A DNA stretch of 64,000 nt, taken from contig OZ244590.1 in the NCBI GenBank assembly GCA_965218205.1, forward strand, positions 558,001 through 622,000, written 5' to 3'. The notes under the pieces were generated by a model. The model was not told the origin of the DNA, made no database searches, and saw only the letters and a program-made list of their open reading frames with translations. Below are positions 24,550 through 33,559 of this stretch, piece after piece. The stretch's first letter is position 1; the number at the start of each line of letters is the position of its first letter. Source of the stretch: CBDDCA01 sp965218205. Its GTDB lineage: Bacteria > Spirochaetota > Spirochaetia > WTKD01 > G963693115. The translations under genes were made by a program, and so were the position numbers.

Positions 24550-25920
24550 ATGAAAAAAATATATATAATTATTCTGCTTTTTAATGTGTGTTTTGGTATA
24601 TTTGCTCAGCAATTTACTGCTCCCACCGCTGGTATTACTGTAAGAACTGGTGAACAAACATTCGGGTTTCCGTATCGATTTTTAACCGCTACTCCTGATA
24701 TATACAATAAATGGGAATTGAGTATCTCTGAGTTTAATGGGAGAGTTATTTTTCAGGATGAAGGGGAACAATGGCTACAAAGTGGATATGTATGGGAGTT
24801 TGATCCCAATATAACTGTATTTTCTGCAGTAAACTATGTAGTGAGTATTTCTTTCTTTAATGATTATGAAAAACTGATAAAAACAGAGATTAAACAATTT
24901 GCCATTCTTTTGGGTATGAGTGAACAAAACGCTCCTACCTTATTTTTTGATGGTAATACCACCAATATCAGTAATGATATATTTCAAAATAAAGATCCTG
25001 ATGCTGTGCTTGATTTCATTGCAACACAAGCAAAAGGAGAGTTTGCTTCTGCAAATATACGCATAAGAGGACATGCGGCCGTTGTTAATGAAAGCGACAT
25101 CAATAGTGTTGATGGAAAGAGAAACTTAGTAAGATTGTCCGAAAGACGATCCAGTTATGTGTTGCAAGAACTGGCTAAAAGGGGAGTAAATAGTTCAAGA
25201 ATACAAGTAGAAGCATTGGGAGGAAGTGAACAGCTCGCTTCTAGTGAACAACAACGATGGAAAAATAGAAGAGTAGAGATTATTTTTTCGTACCCTCCTA
25301 TCACTAAGCCTGTTGTAGCAGAAAAAGATACAAAAGCAGAGGTAGAGCTGGATGATGACGGAGCTTCTGTGGAGCAAATTCCTATTCCTCAATCGGATAT
25401 GTCTATTATTGGAGAAGGAAAAGTTAATATAAAGGAGATTGTTGCTTTTATTTTATATAATGTTCCTACATTAAACGTGGAATATGTAGAGAAAATAGTA
25501 TCGTATTATGTTCAAGAATCAAATAGAGAAAATGTTAATTATGATATTGCTATAGCACAGATGCTACTTGAGACGAATTTTTTGCGCTTTACTGGTACAG
25601 TACAAAAAGAGCAGTTTAATTTTGCTGGTATTGGTGCTATAAATCAATTTACGGAGGGACATTGGTTTCCTTCTGAGTTAATTGGGATACGTGCTCATAT
25701 ACAGCACTTAAGAGGATATGCTACTCGCGACTTACTTGTTGGTAAATTAGTAGATCCACGATACCCTATTTTAGAAAGATTGGGATTGATTGGAAGTTCG
25801 CCTACAGTACTTGGTTTAAGTGGAAGATGGGCAAAAGACCCAGAGTACGGAGATAAAATACTCATTATAATAAAGAAATTGTATAACTTTGCTAATGCTC
25901 TATTAAAAGCATCTCATTAG
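24550..25920 (+). CDS. OmpA-domain plus glucosaminidase-domain envelope protein
   Basis: 456 residues. A signal peptide (MKKIYIIILLFNVCFGIFAQ) is followed by an immunoglobulin-like N-terminal part, an OmpA-type peptidoglycan-binding domain (about residues 130-250; IRIRGHAAVV, LSERRSSYVLQELAKRGV, RRVEIIF), and a glucosaminidase domain (about 290-450; AIAQMLLETNFLRF, QFNFAGIGA, GIRAHIQHLRGYAT). The OmpA part anchors it to peptidoglycan while the second domain could trim glycan strands. The start has AGGTGAAATCAT before the ATG. It follows the single-domain relative after about 120 nt of mostly empty sequence. Such pairs occur in treponemes. Confidence 0.75.
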   Translation: MKKIYIIILLFNVCFGIFAQQFTAPTAGITVRTGEQTFGFPYRFLTATPDIYNKWELSISEFNGRVIFQDEGEQWLQSGYVWEFDPNITVFSAVNYVVSISFFNDYEKLIKTEIKQFAILLGMSEQNAPTLFFDGNTTNISNDIFQNKDPDAVLDFIATQAKGEFASANIRIRGHAAVVNESDINSVDGKRNLVRLSERRSSYVLQELAKRGVNSSRIQVEALGGSEQLASSEQQRWKNRRVEIIFSYPPITKPVVAEKDTKAEVELDDDGASVEQIPIPQSDMSIIGEGKVNIKEIVAFILYNVPTLNVEYVEKIVSYYVQESNRENVNYDIAIAQMLLETNFLRFTGTVQKEQFNFAGIGAINQFTEGHWFPSELIGIRAHIQHLRGYATRDLLVGKLVDPRYPILERLGLIGSSPTVLGLSGRWAKDPEYGDKILIIIKKLYNFANALLKASH

Positions 25921-25921
25921 G

Positions 25922-28249
25922 TTATCGTACTATTTTGTAGAGTCCAATTTCTTTTTCTTTTGCAAACACTAATAATGTATCTGATGTGTTGGTGGATATA
26001 TCGGTTATAGTAGTCGTGTCATTAAGAGCAGCTTGAAATGTTCTGTCATTGATAAATTGTGATATATTATTTTCGTTATTGATAGTAAAAATATTGCTAG
26101 AAATTTGTGATTGCTCGTACACTACAAGGTAGTAGGTGTTGTCAATATTGAGAGAGGAAATATATCCTAACTGTTGTATATCAAAATTATGTTCGTTAAA
26201 GTTAATATGGGTAGTAGAGGCTAATATTCCAGTGCTTGAAATGGAAAAAATACTGATGCCATTTTCAACATCACTTGCAGTTACCAGATAGGTAGTTCCT
26301 GCCCCTGAAAGAAGTGCCATTGAGTTAATATCTCTTATATAGAAATCTTTGTTTTGTATATCAAACACTGAGTCTGTATAGGTCAATGTACCATTAGTAT
26401 TTATTCTAAAGAGTGATATTCCACTTTCTACCGCACTAGAAACAAAGAGAAACGGAGTATTATATATGGTGGTAGTAATAATTTGGGTAGGGCTATCAAG
26501 GGCGTAGTTGTAGTTTTCTACATTATCAATATTAAAAATATTGAGTAATGTAGTGTCAGTATCTTCAAGTACCTGAAACGCACTTAATCCATTATCATCA
26601 TGTCCTAATACATAGACATATGTTGTTCCGTCTATTGTGATATTTGCCATATCAATAGGATCATTTATCTCGTACAAAAGCGTATCATCAATATAAGACT
26701 GCTGTATAATTTCTCCATTTGTATTTATGCTAGATGCAGAAATACCTTTTGGTTCTAACGATGATAAGCCAAGAAATATGTTTTTATCTCCTACAGTGAT
26801 AGTATTTATGTCTTTGAACACTAAAGGGGATGTTAAATTACTAAGAGGGGTGTCAATAATTTTATTGTCAAGTATTTTTCCATTTGTAGTATCAATAGTT
26901 GTAAGTTCAATACTCGTACTTTGCAAATCTAAATTATATGTGTATACAAAACTTTGTGATTCGGCTTTAATGCTTGATATAACTTTTGATCGTGGATAAT
27001 TGTTTGAAACAGTATCTGTTGCGTTCTTTTCTGTGTTCTGTGATTTTATCTTTACTGTATCGGTTTTTGCAATTTGAAATAAAGGGGCAATGTTCTCTGC
27101 TAAGTTTTTTTGTACTACTCCTGTATGCATATTTCCTGCTCCAAAGCCAGGCCAGGGACTTGCTGTATACCCTTTAGAATATATCTTAAATGCGTACATT
27201 GAGTAATCCATAGAAGTAACATATAAATTTCCATTTTTTGTTATTGTAGGAGAGGAGATAATAAAATCGTTTAAGTTGTAAGTCCAATTAATAGAGCCAT
27301 CTTCTGCTCTTATCATGTATACATGGTAATCATAAGAACCAATGAAAATGAAATTTCCTTTCGTTATTGCAGGAGAAGAACTAATCTGTCCTCTCAATTC
27401 TCTTTTCCATAACAATGTGCCATCTTCTGAAATTGCGTATAGGTGTTTGTCAAGAGAACCAAACACAATAGTGTTATCAGATGTAATTGCAGCTGAAGAT
27501 GTTATTTTATTGTCTGTCTTGAATTTCCATTTTTCTGTACCATCAGGATATATGGCGTATACATGCCCATCAAAAGAGCCAATATATACGATGTTATCTT
27601 GTCCAATGGCAGGAGATGCTGTTATTTTATCTTGAGTAGAGAAAGTCCACAGTGGTACATTACTTGATGAGTTGAACGCATATACATTACCATCTGTAGA
27701 GGCGATATAAATAATGCCTTTATCATCTATTGCAGGGCTTGAATCAATAATGCCATTTGTTTTAAATTTCCATTTGAGTGTTGTATCTGGATTTAAGGCA
27801 TAAAAGAAGCCATCATAAGAACCAAAGTATATATTTCCAAACTCATCAATAGCGGTAGAGGCATGTATAGAATCATTCGTTTTATACCTTTTTAATATAT
27901 CACCATTTGACATATTTAATATATAAAGATAGGTATCTTGACTTCCGACATATAGTTTTCCTGCAATAAGAGTGGGGGAAGAATTGACTTTACTCCCCAG
28001 TTGTTTTTTCCAGATGAGTTTGCCATTTTGATTGAGGGCGTATATATGCTTATCTTGTGAACCAAAGTATATATTTCCATCAGAATCTACTGCAGGAGAG
28101 GATATGATATGAAAATTAGTTTTATATTTCCATTCAAATACAGGGTTTCTTGCGGTATTGTTTACAGAACTACAATTTACAAGAAATAACAGAAGACTAT
28201 AACTACTGATGAGTAAAAAAAATGTTTTAGCAGATATTTTTTTATGCAT
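25922..28249 (-). CDS. Two-propeller lipoprotein (PQQ/BamB-like repeats)
   Basis: 775 residues from the ATG at 28249, chosen over an in-frame ATG 9 codons earlier because it gives a regular signal peptide (MHKKISAKTFFLLISS, lipobox LVNC). Residues about 45-380 are beta-propeller blades of the PQQ/BamB type, repeating SSPAVDSDGNIYFGSQDKHIYAL with VWKF/IWKK tryptophan docking motifs. The second half has longer repeats with GISLFRIN/GISIFSIS motifs, resembling lactonase-like or LVIVD propellers. Likely tethered in the outer or inner membrane facing the periplasm or surface, perhaps as a binding scaffold; no enzyme residues are evident. It is convergent with the OmpA-glucosaminidase gene, the stops being only 1 nt apart. 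Confidence 0.7.
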   Translation of the reverse strand: MHKKISAKTFFLLISSYSLLLFLVNCSSVNNTARNPVFEWKYKTNFHIISSPAVDSDGNIYFGSQDKHIYALNQNGKLIWKKQLGSKVNSSPTLIAGKLYVGSQDTYLYILNMSNGDILKRYKTNDSIHASTAIDEFGNIYFGSYDGFFYALNPDTTLKWKFKTNGIIDSSPAIDDKGIIYIASTDGNVYAFNSSSNVPLWTFSTQDKITASPAIGQDNIVYIGSFDGHVYAIYPDGTEKWKFKTDNKITSSAAITSDNTIVFGSLDKHLYAISEDGTLLWKRELRGQISSSPAITKGNFIFIGSYDYHVYMIRAEDGSINWTYNLNDFIISSPTITKNGNLYVTSMDYSMYAFKIYSKGYTASPWPGFGAGNMHTGVVQKNLAENIAPLFQIAKTDTVKIKSQNTEKNATDTVSNNYPRSKVISSIKAESQSFVYTYNLDLQSTSIELTTIDTTNGKILDNKIIDTPLSNLTSPLVFKDINTITVGDKNIFLGLSSLEPKGISASSINTNGEIIQQSYIDDTLLYEINDPIDMANITIDGTTYVYVLGHDDNGLSAFQVLEDTDTTLLNIFNIDNVENYNYALDSPTQIITTTIYNTPFLFVSSAVESGISLFRINTNGTLTYTDSVFDIQNKDFYIRDINSMALLSGAGTTYLVTASDVENGISIFSISSTGILASTTHINFNEHNFDIQQLGYISSLNIDNTYYLVVYEQSQISSNIFTINNENNISQFINDRTFQAALNDTTTITDISTNTSDTLLVFAKEKEIGLYKIVR

Positions 28250-28549
28250 ATATAAGATACCAGTATCTTTCGTCATTTATGTATATGCTCTTTAGTCATT
28301 TTATATGTTTGAACATATCTATTATTTAATATATCAGAAAATAGTATTTTTAGTAAGTATGCTAGAAATTCAAATTGTAACTTGTCTATTATAGCATTAT
28401 TAGTATATATTACTATAGTGTATGTGTATTTTTCTGTATTTCAGTTTTTTTGCAAGATACTAAAAAATAGTATTTGTACTATAATGATAGTTGTTCATTG
28501 TGTAATGATAAACACACAATATGGATAATAATTAATAAAGGAGAACTTT
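28250..28549. other. Divergent intergenic region upstream of the poly-G lipoprotein gene
   Basis: About 300 nt, A/T rich. It holds a direct repeat of AAATAGTATTT (near 28343 and 28466), a TATAAT box at about 28481 in TTTGTACTATAATGATAG, a TTGTGT...ACACAA inverted repeat near 28498-28519 in the likely 5' leader, and AAAGGAGAACTTT before the ATG at 28550. I see no gene in it. Confidence 0.5.
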
Positions 28550-31500
28550 ATGAAAAAACAGTTGAAAAAAGGATGGCTGAGTAGAGAGCTACAAGCCATG
28601 AAAAAAATCGGGGGGGGGGGGGGGTACACTCTCGATATAAGCAAAACATAACTCTCGTTGCACTGTTTTTAGTGCTAGCACTAACTATCCTCGTACTCGT
28701 AGGATGTTCGGAGGGCAGTAGCAGTTCCTCAGGCGAAGGAGGGACACCAGTAACCCCGACACTTGCATCAGTGTCCAATGTGCAGATACAGCCAGCAGGC
28801 AATGACGGGACGCTCTCGTTACGCTGGCAAGCCCCAAGCGATGCTACGCATGTAGTAGTAACAGCTACATCAACTGCACCACCACAATCAATACAAGTGC
28901 GTGTTCCTGCAATAGAATATCGTGCATTGTTTCAACAAGGACAATCGTATAAACTCAAAGGCTTACAAGCACTCACTAACTACACTGTAGAGATAGAAGC
29001 CCAAAAGGACACAGAAGTATCACCAAAAACAACACGCTCTGTGACAACACTAACAGATACAACGAAACCTAAAGATACCTTCAACAAAGTAGCAGTAGAA
29101 CAGGCAACAAATGGCATAAAGCTCACATGGGACAAAGCACTACTATCGTTAGGCAAGACAGACATAGCAGAAGCCACAATACAGGTGATAGAAAAGACTA
29201 CAGGGGTAAAGACAGAAGTATCAGTACAAGATGTAACACAAGGAGAGCTGAGCATTGCTGTGCCCACCATAGACGGCATCAGCTATGATATAGTGGTAGT
29301 ATACAAAGATAGCAATGGTAACAAAAGCACGGCAAAGCAAGCACTCAGAGGCATAGTGCCCTCAGCCCTCTCACAAACAGTAGCAGCACTGCCAGAGGCA
29401 GACCTTACAGTAACAGCAAACGATAAAGACAATAGCCCAGCCGATGAAAGCCTGCTTGTTACATGGGGGAGCTTTACCTTTGGAACAGGCAACACAGCAA
29501 AAAGCCTTTTAGTACGAGTCACAGCAACCGCAACAAATACCGTAGTAGCAGAAGAGACAATAAGCAAAGATACCAGTGCAACCAGTGTCAGCAGTGCAAC
29601 TGCACAGGCAAAAGAATACGCCACTGTGTATGTCGCAAAAGATGGCATAGCACTCACAAAACTCTACGGCACGCTTAGCTACAAAGTAGAAGTGTATGTC
29701 TCTCAGAACGGAAAGTACTCCACTGCAGTGTCAAAAGAATTAGCAACAACCGACAAAAGCACAGAGCCTGTAAGTAATGTAAGTGCCGTAGGAGGAGCAA
29801 CAAGCATAGTAGTAAGCTGGCAAGAGCCCAATGTACGAGATTACGCAGGAGTGACTATAACAGCAACAGAAAAAGATAGCGATACTCCAGCAAAGACAGT
29901 AACAATAACAGACAGAGCAGTACGCAACACGCAGATAATAGGCCTCAAAGCTACCACCGAGTACACAGTGGCAGTACAATCGCAGGACTATGCAGGCAAC
30001 AAAGGAACAGCAGAAAATGCCACAGTAAGTACCGTAGCAGATAGCACTGACCCCGATCCAGTAACAAACATACAAGCAAGCTATCCCTTCGTATCAGCAA
30101 CAAAAGTAGAAACACAGATAACATGGACAGAGCCCACAAGCAACAACAAAGACATAAAAGAGTACAGCGTAAGCATACAAGAGAAAGGCACAAGTACTGC
30201 AGTAGTCAATGAGAAAAAAATACCCTATCCCACAACATCACTCTCTGTCGAAGAACTCACACAAGGCAAAACATACACAGTAACAATACAAGCAATAGAC
30301 TATGCAGGCAACAAAAGCACATCAACCCCAAAAGACATAACCACCCCCTCTCAGCTTACAGCACCCTCAGCAGAACTCTTTCGAAGCAAGCCTACACTAG
30401 ACAAAACAGAAGTCATACAAATAAAAGCAACATTTAAGCAAGCACCGGGCATAGGACAATACTACACCCTGCGTATGAAAGAAGGAGCTACCGTAATAGC
30501 AGAAAAAAGCATAACAAACCCAACAACCACCATTAGCTTTGGTATAGCAGATGGCTTAGAAGTACCCAAGTACCAAGCAAATGCCAAGAACTATCGCTTT
30601 GATTTTTTACAAATAGCAAATAACAGAGTAAGCCCAGTAACCCCTCTCGCTGATGCAGTAGCAGTATACGATAGCACCTCAACAGCACCGCCAGAGCCAA
30701 AGGATGCAAAGCTCTCCGTAGAATCAGTAACCCAAACAACTGCAACAGCAGTCTATACATTTAGTGCAGGTACTATTGCCAATACCCACAAAGCCCCTAA
30801 TGGAAACAAACTCACGCCTGTACAGATACAATACAAAGTATACATAGTAGCAGGAGACCACAGCACAAAAACACTAGACGCAATAAAAGCCCTTGCAGGA
30901 GTACAAACAAGAGAGCTAGCAGGAAACAGTGCAGAGTTAAAAGCAACATTTATAGGAACAAAAGGAGCAGACTATACCGCAGGAGTAGAAGCAATAAACA
31001 GCCTCAATCCCGCCTATAGCATAGGAACATCAGCAACAATAAAAACAGCAACACTTACTACACCCCCAAACGCACCAAAAGTAACAACCTATACTACAAA
31101 CAACGCAGTAGTATTTGCAGTGCCTACGGCAGGAGGCAATAGTGGAAAAAAAGTCATAACAGTACAGCTTAATGCCTCAGATATAGCAGGAGTGAGCAAA
31201 GCAAATGGCAATGCCCTTGAAGCGACAGACCTTGCCTACTATGTGCTATACCTCAAGAAAGAAGACACAACTAGAAAGCCTGCCAGTGTATCAGCATTAT
31301 GGGCAGTGGAAAAAAGCCAATCAAAAGTAGCAGTAAAAGTAGCAAAGTACACAAAAGCAACAGGAACAACTCAAAACACACTATCCATAGCAATAGTAGA
31401 CAGCACCAGCGGAAGCAATGCAGGAGCAACGCCCATAGAAACAGCAAAAGACTACTACATAGGAGTGAGGATAGTAAACACAACAAGCCCCGATTACAAT

Positions 31501-33324
31501 GTATCAACCAATCTCTTTCCTGCAGGCTTTTACACCGATGTAGCAGAAATAAAGGAAGTCTATACCTCCAAAGCAGTAGCACCCAATCAGTCATTACTAG
31601 CAAACAAGCTAGTAGTATCACCGTCAACAAGCACAGCAGGAACAATAAAGCTGGTACTCACCGAGCTAAGCACATTTACAGGAGCAAAAGACTACGATGG
31701 CACAAGCATAACAGCAAATGACAAGTTAGTATACACCGTGTACGGCTTACAGAAAGACGGCACAGCTACAGTAGCAGAAGTACTAGCAGGCCGAAAGATA
31801 AACATAGGCAGTGCAACAAGCAGAGTGTACACAGTACCAGCGCTTAGCAGTTTAGGCTTGTCTGCAGACACAGCACCAGTAGTAGCAATAAAAGGAGCGA
31901 CAAAGTATCATTTTGTGGTAGAAGTAGCAGTAAAAACAGACTCAAGCAAGAAAGTAGTATCGACAGTGGCAACAGTAACAACCGCATCACAAGCGACAGT
32001 CCCCGCAGATGTAACGAACATACAAACAAGAGTAACCCCAACAGGTAACATGAGAGTATCGTGGACAGCTCCCAATCTTACTTCAAGCCACAAAACAAAC
32101 AAAGGAGCTACCCTAACAACAGCACAGGTATCGTACAAAGTATACAGCGTTGTCAAAGGAGGCAGTGCAAGAAATGAAGCAGCAATAATAAGAGATGCGA
32201 CAACAACAAAAAACATAGCAGCAGGAACAACAAACACTATTTTGACAGGATTAACAGGAGGAGCGATCTATGAAATAGTAGTACAAGCAGTAAACAGTAC
32301 TGATCCTACAAAAGCATCAACAGGAGTCCGTGAGGAGTTTGAAATGACAATATTTATAGGAAACACTCTAGTAGTATCAGCAGAAGTAGGCAAAACGCCA
32401 GCAATAAATATTAAAAGAACATTTATCAGCGTTCCTGATGGCAATGCCTTTACCTGTGATGCCACCATACTGGAGGCAGATGCAAAGAAAATCAAAGATG
32501 AAACAGGGCTAGCAGTATCGTTTGCACAGAATAGCGAAACAGTTACCATAACAGGTATAGCAAATAAGTCCAATGTACGTGACCCTAATATTACTGAGTA
32601 TAGCTATGATGTAGTAAGCTGTACCATTACCGCTTCAAATAAAAAAGTGCCAGCCACTATCGTTATACAGACAGAGCTAAGAACCCCACCATCAGGAGAA
32701 GAAGCTAGCTATTACAGACCAACAACAAAGAAAGCACTACAAGCTATTATCACTGCAGAAAAAACAAGGCAAGGTTCGGGAGGGAATAGTAACCCTAGCC
32801 CCAACCTCAACATGATAGATACCAGTGCTATTATTGATATGAAAAATTTATTCAATAATGATAGTACTTTTAATGGAGACATAACACGGTGGAATACCAG
32901 TAATGTAACGGATATGTCTGGTATGTTTGCTGATGCTAGTGCTTTTAATCAAGATATAGGTGCTTGGGATGTGGGGAAAGTAACTCATGCGGACAGTATG
33001 TTTAGTGGAGCAAGTGCTTTTAATCAAGACATAGGAAATTGGAATGTGAGCAATTTAATGCATATAAATTTTATGTTTTCTTCTGCTACTGCTTTTAATC
33101 AAGACATAAGTAATTGGGATGTACAGAAAGTTAAGCCTGCACCAGCAATTCAAATTTCGCTTTATGTATTTCGTAATGCTTCTAAATTTGATCAAGATTT
33201 ATCATCATGGAAATTGTGTAATGTACCAAGACTATATTCTGATGATTTCTTTGGTTCAGCTATGGCTGGCAAAACAGCACAGTACCCAAAGCTTGCTGGT
33301 AGTTCAGCATGTACCTCATCGTAG
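28550..33324 (+). CDS. Phase-variable fibronectin-III/DUF285 lipoprotein (out of frame here)
   Basis: A well-placed ribosome-binding site (AAAGGAGAACTTT) and ATG at 28550 open a basic leader (MKKQLKKGWLSRELQAMKKI) that runs into a 15-G tract. In this sequence that frame ends at a TAA about 35 nt later. One frame over, directly after the Gs, the text continues as a hydrophobic lipoprotein signal (LVALFLVLALTILVLVGCS, lipobox LVGC) and then 1540 residues without a stop. So 13 or 16 Gs give a full product and 15 turns it off. The body has several fibronectin type III-like domains (SLRWQAPSDATHVVV, LKATTEYTVAVQSQDYAGNK) and ends in four DUF285 units (FNQDIGAWDVGKVTHADSMF). An internal GTG at 28672 could start a product but would lose the charged part of the signal. 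Base use is A/C-rich, unlike neighbours, until about 32800. Confidence 0.85.
28610..28624 (+). repeat. Poly-G tract of 15, phase-variation switch
   Basis: A 15-nt G homopolymer in an A/T-rich genome, placed after codon 20 of the lipoprotein leader. The frame before and after the tract is open but offset, the classical slipped-strand arrangement. The exact count may differ in the living population or be miscounted by sequencing. Confidence 0.9.
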
Positions 33325-33335
33325 GTAGTACATAT

Positions 33336-33365
33336 AAAAGAGAGTGCATAGCCACTCTCTTTTTC
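33336..33365 (+). terminator. Rho-independent terminator after the FN3 lipoprotein gene
   Basis: AAAAGAGAGTG, a short loop, CACTCTCTTTTT: an 11-bp stem followed by Ts, 12 nt after the stop codon. Confidence 0.85.
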
Positions 33366-33390
33366 TATTGGATTACTGCTAAAGCCTTTG

Positions 33391-33418
33391 CTGTCGCATT
33401 TAGTCCTTGAATCCGCAA
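33391..33418 (+). repeat. Dispersed short repeat, copy 3
   Basis: Shares the 23-nt run starting GCATTTAGTCCTTGAATC and continuing CGCAA with 48192-48219. It lies between the terminator and tRNA. Confidence 0.7.
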
Positions 33419-33473
33419 TTTACATTACATTGGCATTGCTTTTATTTATGAGTTACTATACAATAAAGCTAAA

Positions 33474-33547
33474 GGGCCTATAGCTCAGTTGGTTAGAGCA
33501 ACGGACTCATAATCCGTGTGTCCTAGGTTCAAGTCCTAGTGGGCCCA
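33474..33547 (+). tRNA. tRNA with CAU anticodon, probably tRNA-Ile2 (lysidine type)
   Basis: A 74-nt cloverleaf: acceptor GGGCCTA pairs with TGGGCCC, D-arm AGCTCAGTTGGTTAGAGCA, anticodon loop CTCATAA (CAU), and T-loop GGTTCAAGTCC. CCA is not encoded. The C4-G69 and C5-G68 pairs are features used by TilS to select tRNA-Ile2, so I lean to Ile (AUA codons) over elongator Met; it is not an initiator (first pair G-C). Confidence 0.85.
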
Positions 33548-33559
33548 TTGTTATTTTTC

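Noticed and set aside
28980..32573. Reverse-strand and alternative-frame open frames in the FN3 lipoprotein
   Set aside because: Low-complexity shadows of the A/C-rich main frame (Leu/Cys/Val-rich translations).
33474..33547. Initiator tRNA-fMet
   Set aside because: The first acceptor pair is G-C, and the anticodon stem lacks the GGG/CCC run of initiators.
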